This document shows, one piece after another, positions 10,919 through 22,200 of a stretch of 64,000 nt of DNA. A model generated the notes under the pieces. The model was given only the letters and a program-made list of their open reading frames with translations. It made no database searches and was not told the DNA's origin. Origin of the DNA: Megalonaias nervosa (taxonomy: Eukaryota; Mollusca; Bivalvia; Unionida; Unionidae); NCBI GenBank assembly GCA_016617855.1, contig JAECUM010001754.1, positions 1-64,000 on the forward strand. The letters run 5' to 3'. The translations under genes were made by a program, and so were the position numbers. How positions within the stretch are numbered: the stretch's first letter is position 1; every line of letters starts with the position of its first letter.

Positions 10919-11250
10919 GTGTATGTGTGTTTATTTTCTTCCCTTAGCAAAAAACTTATTCCTTAACAAAAAGTGTTTGTATGTGTGTGTGTGTTTGTAT
11001 GTGTTTTGAATGCACGAGTTCGTTTGTGTGTGTTTGTGTTTGTTTCTTTTCCATAACATAAAGCTTATCCCTTAACAAAAAAGTGCGCGTGTGTCTTTGT
11101 GTATGTGTGTGTGTCTGTATGCATGTGTTTTTGTATGCATGCGTACGTTTGTGTGTGTGTGATTGTATGTGTTTGTGTCCATTAGCGTACGTTTGTATGT
11201 GTGTGTATGTGTGCTTGTTTTCTTCCCTTAGCAAAAAAGTGTCCCTTAAC
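10561..11250. repeat. Right inverted-repeat arm, TG-rich with TCCCTTAAC boxes
   Basis: This is the reverse-complement counterpart of 889-1770. Boxes TTCTTCCCTTAGCAAAAAA and TCCCTTAACAAAAA occur near 10938-10970, 11045-11083 and 11220-11250, and GCGCGTACGTTTGTGTG and TGCACGCGTTCGTTTGTG near 10617-10735. It contains a pure (TG)n run at about 10849-10914. Together with the left arm it brackets the element. Confidence 0.7.
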
Positions 11251-11860
11251 AGAAACTTGTTTGCATGTGTGTGTGTGTGTGTGTGTGTTTGTGTTTGTAT
11301 GTGTTTGTGTGTGTGTGTGTGTGTATGTTTTGTATGTATTCGTGTGTGTGTGTGTATGTTTTGTATGTATTTGTGTGTGTGTGCATGTGTGTATGTATTT
11401 GTGTGTGTTTATGTTTTGTAAGTATTTGTGTGTGTGTGTGTGTGTATGTTTTGTAAGTATTTGTGTGTGTATGTTTTGTAAGTATTTGTGTGTGTGTGTA
11501 TGTTTTGTATGTATTTGTGTGTGTGTGTATATGTTTTGTAAGTATTTGCGTATGTGTATGTTTTGTAAGTATTTATGTGTGTGTGTGTATGTTTTGTAAG
11601 TATTTGTATGTGTGTGTGTATGTTTTGTATGTATTTGTGTGTGTATGTTTGTAAGTATTTGTGTGTGTGTATGTTTTGTAAGTATTTGTGTGTGTATGCT
11701 TTGAAGTATTTGTGTGTGTGTGTGTGTGTGTGTATGTTTTGTAAGTATTTGTGTGTGTGTGTATGTTTTGTATGTATTTGTGTGTGTGTGTATGTTTTGT
11801 ATGTATGCATGTTGATAAAGTATTTGTGTTTATGTTTTGTATGTATGCCTGTTGATAAAG
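11251..11860. repeat. TG-rich minisatellite with TATGTTTTGTAAGTATT
   Basis: More than fifteen units of about 30-40 bp, each (TG)n followed by TATGTTTTGTAAGTATTTG or TATGTTTTGTATGTATTTG. It abuts the right arm and ends near 11860, where unique sequence starts. Long apparent ORFs on both strands are repeat artefacts. Confidence 0.85.
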
Positions 11861-12979
11861 TATTCTAAAAAAATGATTTTACAGTGTTGCAGTGTCATAC
11901 TTGATTAAACTACTGTCTATTATTTTTATTTGTTTTGATTGAGGTGCTCAGACTGTTGGTAATTAATCTGTATAATTACGGTTATTAAAAAAAAATGAAA
12001 GAAGGAAGTTGCAGAACAAGGTGAATAGGTGTAGTTCAGATATTTGATAAATCAAATAAAACACAAATAATAGAACAACAAAGCATTAACTTTTCCATCA
12101 CCTCTTTCATGGTGATGATGAATCTGATGGTGGTGGTGGTGGTGGTGATCCAGATGTTGAATATTTTCCAAAACAGTAAGCATGCAAACAGTGAACTCAT
12201 AAAAGCTTAAATGCTAACAAAATTATTTAAAATATAATATTGAAAATGTCAACCATGTTTATGCCCACATGTATAGACAGTGGTTTTACTAGCACTTTTA
12301 AACAGTGGGTGATGCCAAAAGCCCTTGTCAGCTTGAATATGACAATAAAATCATTCTGATTCAACACACTGCTGAATTTCTTTATGTCTCTTTCATAACA
12401 AATTTTCAGATGCCTTTTGTTTTTTTAGCATTCTTCAGATGAACCAAACAGAAAATATTGAACCAGACAGCAGGATGACATAGTCATTGCATTAATGTTA
12501 TTTAAGAACAGTTTCTCAGGTGACACAGATATCTTTCATATCAGATAAATATTTTATCTCCTAAATTTCTGAAATTTCCATCATAATTAAACATACAACA
12601 AATTGTACTTCTCCAATTAGATGCTATCACAGGAGTTTGACAATGTCAATGAAAAAAATTTAAATTTTTTTTTTTATGAATGAAACATCAAACTCCAGTA
12701 ATGGTTCCAAGGCAGTATTCTTCAGATATCTATGGTAGATGCAGGCATCCATAATTAAATTGTTCATATTACATCAACTACTGGTATCTATTTCAGCATA
12801 TGCACTTTTCCAAAGCCCTGTCAAAATCATTAAATTATTCCTAGTGTAAAGGTGTTCCACTTTGTCCAGTCATGTAAGCCCATGTTGTATATATTGTAAA
12901 AGAAAAAAGGCCTTATGAAGGGGGTTGGGTGTGATTAGGTTTCCTCTCATGGAAGGATAAAATGGTAAAATTGCACAAC
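11861..12979. other. AT-rich non-coding sequence
   Basis: I see no gene, hairpin or tandem array apart from a short (GGT)n run near 12130-12147. No thioredoxin CGHC coding sequence (expected for the missing QSOX exons) was found here or up to 19106. Confidence 0.4.
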
Positions 12980-13600
12980 TTAAAGGGAATTTTACATCTT
13001 TGTCGTTTGTCTCATGATGAAATTTACACTGAGTTGGGAGAGTTTGTTTTCTGTCTCATGGTGAATATTCAAATTACGTATGAGTTTGTACTCTGTCCTA
13101 TGGTGAACATTTATGTTGGGTAGGAGGAGTTTGTCTTTAATCATGGTGAATATTTAAATTTTATAGGAGGAGTTTTGTACTCTGTCTCATGATGAATATT
13201 TCTATTGGGTAGGAGGAATTTGTCTTTTGTCCCATGGTGAATATTTAAATTATATAAGAGAAGTTTGTACTCTGACTATACTTACATTGGGTAGGAGGAG
13301 TTTGTACAGTGTCTTATGGTGAATAATTAAATTGGGTAGAAGGAGTTTGTACAGTGTCTTATGGTAAATAATTAAATTGGGTAGGAGGAGTTTGTACTCT
13401 TTCTTACAGTGAATAATTAAATTAGGCAGGAGGAGCTTGTACTCTGTCTTATGGCGAATAATTAAATTGGGTAGGAGGAGGTTGTACAGTGTCTTAAGGT
13501 GAATAATTAAATTGGGTAGGAGGAGTTTGTACTCTGTTTTATGGTGAATAATTACATTGGGTTGGAGGAGTTTGTCTTTATCATGATTTTGGCAAAGATT
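12980..13600. repeat. 45-bp minisatellite
   Basis: About twelve units of the form GTGAATAATTAAATTGGG then TAGGAGGAGTTTGTACTC and TGTCTTATG, more degenerate at the left. Because 45 is a multiple of three, the minus strand shows a long repetitive ORF with a 15-residue period (LLLPNLIIHHKT core). There is no other sign of coding. Confidence 0.9.
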
Positions 13601-14509
13601 TTTCCTTTTATCATTTTTTCTGCCTAGCTTTTGTTTAGTGCTATATAGGAGTTTTTCTTGCATAGCAAAAAATTATGACTCCTTCCTTTCCCCTGCCCCT
13701 TCCCCCCACTGCAAAACTTAAAATGGGGACCCTGCCCCAACAAATTCTGCTTACCATAATTAGAATTTGGGGTTTCTGCTGGGCCCATCTCTCTCCCCAA
13801 TCAGTTGCTACACCACTGCATCTATGAAACAGAGTGTGCTAACATTTTAAAGAGAAACATTTGAGATAATTATTACATCAACTCAAGTCATTTCTCAGTG
13901 ATAGATCAAGATGGATCTGCATTCTATTTAGCTAAAATCATGAAAACTTTATTCATCTCAGTAGTTTTGATATAAAATAAAATAAAATAAAATTTTAAAA
14001 AAATAGTTTTGATAGAAATACATGACTGTACAGCCCTCAAGGGACATCTGTAGCTTTTATGCAAGAAATATATTTTATCTTAAGATATTTATTACGTTGT
14101 TGTATAACAGATGGTGCTTTTCATGATGACATAAGTGTGGGTAGATGGGTCTTTTGTCATAATGTAGATTGGTGATAAATGTGTAGGTTGACAGGTGTTT
14201 TAACTTAATGTAGATTGATGATGTACGTGTAAGTTGACAGGTGTTTTAATGTAGATAAGCCAAGATGAATGATTAAAACTAGAGTGCATTTTCTATGTTA
14301 CAGATAAAAACCTCAGGTATTTCATTTAATGGATGTCAAATTTTAAACTCTAATTGAAAAAGATTTTAGTGCATTTGAAATAATCTGTTGTATGTATTGT
14401 ATAAGAACTTTCTTGCACTTACCCACCCTTTTCATTTAAGTATCAACATCATTTTCTTAGAAACAGTCAAGTTTCATTAATCCAACTGATTTATCAAACA
14501 TGTGATATT
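13601..14509. other. AT-rich non-coding sequence
   Basis: No gene is recognised. Near 14130-14250 two or three copies of a GTGTAGGTTGACAGGTGTTTTAA-like word occur with AATGTAGATTG. Otherwise it appears unique. Confidence 0.35.
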
Positions 14510-14895
14510 TGTATAGTCAGTTATCCACATTTGGTATAGTCAAGTATCCACATTTAGTTTAGTTAATTATCCACAGTCAGTAGTCAGATACCCACATTTA
14601 CTGTAGTCAATTATCCATAATTAGTATAGTTAGTTATCCACATTTAGTATAGTTAATTATCCACATTTTGTATAGTCAATTATCCACATTTAGTATAGTT
14701 AATTATCCACATTTTGTATAGTCAATTATCCACATTTAGTATAGTTAATTATCCACATTTAGTAATGTCTTTATCCACATTTAGTATACTCAATTATCCA
14801 CATTTAGTATAGTCCATTATTCACATTTAGTATAGTCAATTATGCACATTTAGAATAGTCAATTATCCACATTTAGTATACTAAATTATCCACAT
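14510..14895. repeat. 24-bp minisatellite
   Basis: About fourteen imperfect units TAGTATAGTCAATTATCC-ACATTT. Some units carry TTAATT in place of TCAATT, and one or two are shortened. It is non-coding. Confidence 0.9.
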
Positions 14896-15339
14896 AAAAT
14901 CTAAGTCTCGTTATAAAGGCAGATTGTTTTAAACTATATACCCATTGAGATACAAATTTTAATAATTTAACTGTAATAAATTTTTCCTTCATAAGAAGCC
15001 AGTTTCCAACATTCACAAATTTATTGCAGAGTTTTATTTTAAAAAATGTTTTTCCATGATAAGTCCACTGCCCACTTTAAAAGAATGGCACAAGGTAGCG
15101 CTGCCTTATCAGTTTAATTAGTTCAGTTCTTTACTGTATTAAACGTCAATATGAATAGACAGTGTACCACTTGAGAATCAGAAGAAATGATACAGTGATG
15201 CTTTTCTTAATAAATTACAAGTCACATTCAAAAAGAACTTGGTAAAATGACAGACATTTTGTTTTCATTGAAAAGTAGATTAATTTTGAATTTTGTGATG
15301 TTAATTATACTTCAAAAGGGAAACAGAGATGTAAAAATA
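14896..15339. other. AT-rich non-coding sequence
   Basis: Nothing recognisable on either strand. Confidence 0.35.
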
Positions 15340-16190
15340 CTAATAGAATTTACCTTAATACTTCCTCAGGTGTTCATTCGGTCTTATTTTTGGCCTTAAT
15401 TGTTTGGAGAGACTTTGAATACCTCATCCTTATGCACAGAACAAATCATTGGAATGAATCAAATAAAGTCTACACTAGAGTTTCTGTTTAAAAAACAGCC
15501 ATATATTTTCTGTTATGTTAATATTTGGTGATTGTGTAGGCCAGCTAATGCTTTTTTATGATTCTTTTATAATATTCCTGTGTGATCTGAACACAGAGAA
15601 TAAGTGTATTCTGAAAAAAGTACTGATTGTCTGGGAAATGTTTCACCAGAACAGGGCATAAATTTGGTATCCATATATTCTTGCTATTTCTGAGCATGTA
15701 TATTTCCATTTATACTTGTTAATGTACCTGTACCATTTTTGCAAATGTATTGCCATATCATAAATTTACATATCCAATTGTGCTTGAAGGGAACCAAATC
15801 TGGCCTCGAATCTTCACTGCTTTTTTTTCCAAATATAAATATGTTCATCGTTTCCAGTGACAATCTGACATTTGTCTCCCGCTGTCCAGATATATTAACC
15901 ATCTTTTCTTGCAGCACAATGTCATATGCTTTTCAAAGTTTATCTCCTAAATCACAGATGTCTTCTGATCAAAGCAAAATCTGTGTTGATGATCTTGAAC
16001 TTTTTGTCTACCACCAGTAAGTTGTATGTTTTCAATGACTTTGGCAGTGATGTCACTCTGTTTATGCTCTGTTTGATTTCAAATGTCAGTAATTTCTTTC
16101 AGTTACTTACCAAGGTCTGCCACTTTACCTATTGTGCACAGAACACACTGTATAAATTTCTGAATCACATCAGAAATAGTAATCTATGGC
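15340..16190 (-). pseudogene. Tc1-like (Tc1/mariner) transposase remnant
   Basis: The minus strand holds a frameshifted transposase. Near 15880-15720 the frames give TGNDEHIYIW followed by HNWICKFMIWQYICKNGTGTL, matching the DDE-domain segment of Tc1 transposases (the usual GGGSVMVWGC region). Further on, at about 15650-15480, come ARHFPDNQYFF-like text and SWPTQSPNINITENIWLF, the conserved block with the third catalytic acid (E). The middle D of the triad is not recognisable. Multiple frame changes and stops show long-dead DNA. No terminal inverted repeats were found. Confidence 0.75.
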
Positions 16191-16629
16191 AATAATCACT
16201 GATTTAATTTACACTTTTATTATCCTGACAAAAATCTTTGGCAATATTTTTAGTATCACTAGCGAGTTTTGACCCCTGGTACAGATCACACAGGTGGAAA
16301 AGGACCTGAATAAAATATGCCCAAGCCATTTCTAACACATTTTATGAGCCAGTTTGGCTGAATTTTTAAAAATAATTTTAGAGCAAGTTATCAGTTGTTG
16401 GAGGTGTTTTTGCTAATAGTACCAGTATTTTAGCCATGCTGGATTTTAAATGCAGGTATTTTGGGATAGCTAAACAAAATGCAGTGTAATGTATTTTCTT
16501 TTCAGTAGCACTTATAATGGCATGCATCCTCAAAATTCAGTCATAAATTTGAGCACATTAATACATCTATATGATGAACAATTCTCACTTTTGAAACTAG
16601 ATGATTGCAGTTACTATCGTTATAGCACT
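16191..16629. other. Non-coding sequence
   Basis: No gene or repeat recognised. Confidence 0.35.
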
Positions 16630-17560
16630 GTCCAGTATGGCTGCCACAGAGGCCATCTTGGAAGACTTTGATTTTGATTTTGCTTTTGAAGAATGCAGGG
16701 TCATATTGACATGATGTCTAGTTGTATCTAAATGAAAATTGTTCTGTTTGGACATTCAAAATGGCCACCACTTTGGTTGTCTTGAAATCTTGTTACTTCT
16801 GCTGCTTCAGAATGGATAGTCGTATCAACACAGTCACTTCTTATGATGTCTAGTTGGTCTTAAATAAAAATGGTGACAGTCTGACATCCAAAATGGCTAC
16901 TCTGACATCCAAAATGGCTATCACATTGGCCATTTTGACAATTGTTGTTGTTGTTGCTCCTTCTGAATGGATGGTCTCATCGATGTGGTGTTTTCACTAA
17001 AAGATCTTTTATATGATGACTGGTTGCAACTAAATGAAAACAGTGCTGATCTGCCATTAGTTTGCAAGGTCTGATTGGTCGTAAATGAAAACAGTGCTGC
17101 TCAAATATCCAGTATGGCTACAAAAGCAGAGATCTTAAGAATCTTTTTATCACTATTCTTCCTGAATACATTGTCATTTCAACAAGAGATTTTCGCTAGA
17201 AGACTTAATATGATGTCTAGTTGGTCCTAAATGAAAATGGTGCCTATCTGATGTTAAGCATGACAGACAAAGCAGCCACATTGAAAATATTTTATTGCTA
17301 TACCTCCGAAATTGAATCTCATCGTGGTATGGGGTTTCTCCAGAAGACTTTTTGTGATGTCTAGTTTGTCCAGAATGAAAATGGTATTGCCCAGACATCC
17401 AATATGACCACCACAGTGGCCATCTTGAAATATTATTATTGCCAGTTCTTCAAGATGAAAAGTCATATCAGCAGGGTTTTTGTCCAGAAGACATTTTATA
17501 GTTTCTGTCTTAAATGAAACTTATACCAATCTGATACCCAAGTGCAGTTCACTCAGAGTA
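16630..17560. repeat. Degenerate tandem repeat with CATCCAAAATGGC
   Basis: Recurring words in the same order: GATGTCTAGTTGGTC, TAAATGAAAATGGTG, CTGACATCCAAAATGGC, ACCACAGTGGCCATCTTGA, and a GAATGGATNGTCAT-like stretch. The period is roughly 100-170 bp and the copies are very diverged. A solitary related copy is at about 41950-42060. I see no protein. Confidence 0.55.
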
Positions 17561-18221
17561 ATTAGAATGGCAGTGAAAGTTGGTTTTAGGTTGCATGTAA
17601 CTAATTATTTTATGAGCTTGGGATTCAACCTGAATGTTGTGTTATATTGATTAAATTATTCAATAGAGTGAAGTTCACTGATTTGCTGAAAATAATGACT
17701 GGAAAAAATTAGTATAATTTTTTTCAGATGAAACTTATGTACATGTATCTGTAAATTGTACATACATATTAGTAAGCTGGACTCAAAAGTCATTTTCATT
17801 TTATTGTGGTCAACCTGCTGGTACTATTTGATGTAGATGGGGAAATTTCACTGCTGGGTTTTTATTGTGGGCACATAAAAGGGAATTTCTCAAAAATTAA
17901 CAGTGAAGCATATAAATTTTACCATTTAAAACTTTCTTCTTGGATAGACAATGCATATGATTATTTGCTGGTCTTGCCACAAAATTTGTAGTGATTTGGC
18001 CAAGCATTGACATTATACTCACTCTGTGCAAATTAAACTAATTATTCTATGCCCATATAGGATCTCTGTTCTCCATGCTTTAAAAACGACCTTACTTAAA
18101 TGTTTGAAACATATAAAAAGTTTCCTTTTTTGGGATTTGTATTTATTGGCTAGTGTTTGTAAAATGAAAATGTTATGAATTCAATGATTTTTAAAAAATC
18201 CATTCTAAAAGTTCATGATCG
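17561..18221. other. AT-rich non-coding sequence
   Basis: Nothing recognised on either strand. Confidence 0.35.
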
Positions 18222-19076
18222 TAGGACATCAGTTGGGATGAGGTTGTTCTTTATAGTGGGACATGAGTAGGTATCAGGATGTTCTATGTAATGGGACATG
18301 AGTAGTCATGGAAATGATTTATGTAGTGGGACGTGAGTAGGCATGGAAGTGTTCTATCTAGTGGGACATGAGTAGGCATGGAAGTGTTCTATATAGTGGG
18401 ACATGAGTAGGTATGAAGATGTTTTATGTAGTGGGATAGGACATGAGTAGGTATGAGGTTGTTCTTTATAGTGAGGCATAAGTAGGGATGAAGTTGTTCT
18501 TTATATTGGGACATGAGTAGGTATTAGGATGTTCTATGTAGTGAGACATGAGTAGGTATGAGGATGTTCTTTGTAGAGGTATATGAGTAGGTATGGGAGT
18601 GTTCTTTCTAGTGGGGCATGAGTAGATATGAAGATGTTTGATGTTGTGGGATATGAGTAGGTATGTGGATGTTTTATGTAGTGGGATATGAGTAGGTATG
18701 TGGATGTTCTATGTATTGGAATATGAGTAGGTATGGAAATGTTCTTTCTAGTGGGACATGAATAGATATGAAGATGTTTGATGTTGTGGGATATGAGTAG
18801 GTATGTGGATGTTTTATGTAGTGGGATATGAGTAGGTATGTGGATGTTCTATGTATTGGAATATGAGTAGGTATGGGAGTGTTCTTTCTAGTGGGACATG
18901 AGTAGATATGAAGATGTTTGATGTTGTGGGATATGAGTAGGTATGTGGATGTTTTATGTAGTGGGATATGAGTAGGTATGTGGATGTTCTATGTGTTGGA
19001 ATATGAGTGGGTATGAAGATGTTCTTTGTAGTGGGACATGAGTAGGTATGGAAATGTTCTTTCTAGTGGGACATAA
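18222..19076. repeat. 35-bp minisatellite with a 140-bp higher-order unit
   Basis: About 24 units built on GTGGGATATGAGTAGGTATG followed by TGGATGTTCTATGTA. Between about 18590 and 19010 four-unit blocks (140 bp) repeat nearly exactly three times, recognisable by the order TTTCTAGTGGGACATG, GATGTTTGATGTTGTGG, TTTTATGTAGTGG, TCTATGTATTGG. It ends about 30 bp before the first QSOX exon. Confidence 0.9.
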
Positions 19077-19106
19077 CTCACATATATCTGTATTTCTACT
19101 TGACAG

Positions 19107-19255
19107 CTTTTCCAGTTTGGAGCTGTGGAAGGTGATAAAGGAGAGGAGTTTCAAAACCAAGATTTCCACGCCTTGCGGATGAAGATGGTTGACTTTGTCA
19201 TGCAAAGGACATCCTATGAAAAACCAGAGTCCTGGCCAAAACTTGAGCCTCTTGA
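19107..19255 (+). CDS. QSOX: QSOX exon a (end of first thioredoxin domain)
   Basis: The acceptor is CTACTTGACAG and the donor GTAAGT. It starts in phase 0 and ends with two bases of a codon. It encodes [17 protein letters not shown] and continues to SWPKLEPLE, matching the QSOX stretch that ends in a W-P...LEP motif before the inactive thioredoxin domain. An alternative acceptor nine bases later (TTTTCCAG) would keep the frame. Confidence 0.9.
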
Positions 19256-22200
19256 GTAAGTCATGGATATTCCGATACATTTGAAAATGTAACAGACTTT
19301 CTGATTGACTAATAGCAAATTTATGTCAGTATTAGGCAAGTAATTGTTCCTGGTAATAGCAATACACATACAGTGCAATGCATTGTGTAGAAGGCCAATA
19401 TCAGATTGATTTATTCTTCTTTGGCTTTGTGTAGCAGAAGGATATAAAAAGGTTTGTTTTGTCAAATTGTTTATTTGATATGTATATATAATTACAGGAA
19501 TTTAAATATTTATTTGATATGTATATATAATTACAGGAATTTAAAGTCATGTTACACCTGAATGGTCTCCACATATAGTATATTCACACATTTCTTATGG
19601 TCAAAAATGTCAGAAGTCATATTTTTTCTAAAATACCAAAATTAAGACTGAAGTCAAGATCAGCCTTACCTTACTGCTAAAATTTAGGTAATTAATTGCA
19701 CATTACTTGCAATTAATTAATTTATTGCACATTACATTATTGTATTATGTTTCTCCTTATTTTTCAGATCTATTGATGGTATTTGGAATGAGGCAGGGGA
19801 TCACCATGACTATGTAGCATTTATATTTGAAGATGAGAAATCCTACCTAGGGAGAGCTGTAAGTACATTTTGTGAGTACTGTATACATGTGTATTGGGAG
19901 TATTGTATGTTTTAGGGGCACCTTTTATTGGTAGTATTATATACTGTGGAAGCACTCTATAATTTGGGAGTACCATGTACTGAATATTGTGGAGTATCTT
20001 ATGGAAGGATTGCATATTTTGATAGTATTGTATATTATGGGAGTGCTTTATATTTTGGAGCAATGTATATATTTGAAGTATTGTATATTATGGGAGTACT
20101 TTATATTTTGTAGCAATGTATATATTTGAAGTATTGTATATTATGGGAGTACTTTATATTTTGGAGCAATGTATATATTTGATAGTATTGTATATTATGG
20201 GAGTGCTTTATATTTTGGAGCAATGTATATATTTGAAGTATTGTGTATTATGGGAGTGCTTTATATTTTGGAGCAATGTATATATTTGAAGTATTGTATA
20301 TTATGGGAGTGCTTTATATTTTGGAGCAATGTATATATTTGATAGTATTGTATATTATGGGAGTACTTTATATTTTGGAGCAATGTATATATTTGAAGTA
20401 TTGTATATTATGGGAGTACTTTATATTTTAGAGCAATGTATATATTTGAAGTATTGTATATTATGGGAGTACTTTATATTTTGGAGCAATGTATATATTT
20501 GAAGTATTGTATATTGTGTTTATTATGGAACTACTGTATATTTTGGGGGGAGTGTTGCACATGGAAATATTATATATTTTGTGAGCATCATATATTATGG
20601 AACTTGTATTTATTACATATTTTATCTTTGTTTGGGAAATCATTTTATTATATTTGGTAATTTAAGTTCTCTCTAAATGTTTATTTAGTCCTATGCTGAT
20701 AAGGGCCTAGATTATGTCATATTTTCATTGTGCAGACAATTCAGCATGTCTTTATTTTTAGAAGAAGGTTTGGACTTTTTAAAAAAAAATAGTTTTGGAA
20801 TAGGTGCCTCCATAGGGCTAACAGTGGCCTTCAAAATAGGTCATTTGTTCAGGTTTAGAACATTCTTGTTTGTGTTGAGAATGGTCATATTCTAACATGA
20901 CAAGTGTAATGCCTGTATCTTCAACATTTTGAAATGAACATTTTTTCGAGTTTTTGTTTGGCAGAAGTTCTTTTTTATAAAAAGGAAATACCTTTTCTTA
21001 TAACATGATTGTTGTATTATCTTAGTTGATAAAGTCATATAATATACTTTTGCTAATAATTATGATACACATCACATTTACTAAAAATGGAAAATCTTTT
21101 GAATGATTTCTCCAGAGCCACTAAAAAGAATTCATCTAATTTGGACAAGAAGCATCTTGCCATTAACAGCATTTGAGATCATACAACTGGTTCCATTCTG
21201 TTGCCAAATATGGCAGTTGCTGCTAAAATGATAAAACTTTTTGATAGCTTTTTCTAAAAAGCAGCTTAACACAATTTGATGAGATTTGACAGATGCATTT
21301 CAGCTTGAATGCCTTTGACATCTGTAATGATTATAATCCACTATTAGTATGGCATAGCCTGAATGCCTTTTACACATGTAGACATGATTCTAATCCACCA
21401 TCAGTATGGCTTAGCCTGAATGTGTTTTACACATGTAGATATGATTCTAATCCACCATCAGTATGGCTAGGCTAGCCTGAATGCCATTTACACCTATAGA
21501 CATGATTCTAATCGATCAGAATGGCATAGCCTGAATGTGTTTTACATCTGTAGACATCCACCATAAGTATGGCTTAGCCTGAATCCATTTGCACCTTAGA
21601 TACGATTATAATCTGCCATCAGTATGGGTTAGCCTGAATGCCTTTTCTATCTGTAGACATGATTCTAATCCACCATCAGTATGGCTTACCCTGAATGCCT
21701 TTTACATCTGTCAACATGATTCTACTCCATCATCAGTATGGCATAGCCTGATTGTGTTTCACATCTGTCAACATGATTCTACTCCACCATCAATATGGCT
21801 TAGCCTGAATGCTTGTAGACATGATTATAATCCACCATTAGTTTGACTTGGCCTGAATTCCATTTACACTTGTAGCATGATTCTAATCCACCATCAGTAT
21901 GGCTTAGCCAAAATGTGTTTTATATCTGTAGATGTGATTCTGATCCACCATCAGTATGGCTTAGCCTTAATACCTTTTGTATCTGTAGACATGAATTTTG
22001 CCCACCATCAGTATGGCTTAACCTAATACTGTACTAATGGCATTTACACCTGTCTATTTGATTCTAATCCACCATCAGTGTGGCTTAACCTAATACTGTA
22101 CTAATGGCATTTACACCTGTCTATTTGATTCTAATCCACCATCAGTATGGCTTAACCTAATACCGTACTAATGGCATTTACACCTGTCTATTTGATTCTA

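Noticed and set aside
10575..11868. ORFs rich in CVCVYV, up to 133 codons
   Set aside because: Translation of TG-rich repeat in both orientations.
15739..16195. Two plus-strand ORFs of about 90 codons
   Set aside because: They are antisense to the Tc1-like transposase remnant, which has recognisable protein motifs on the minus strand.
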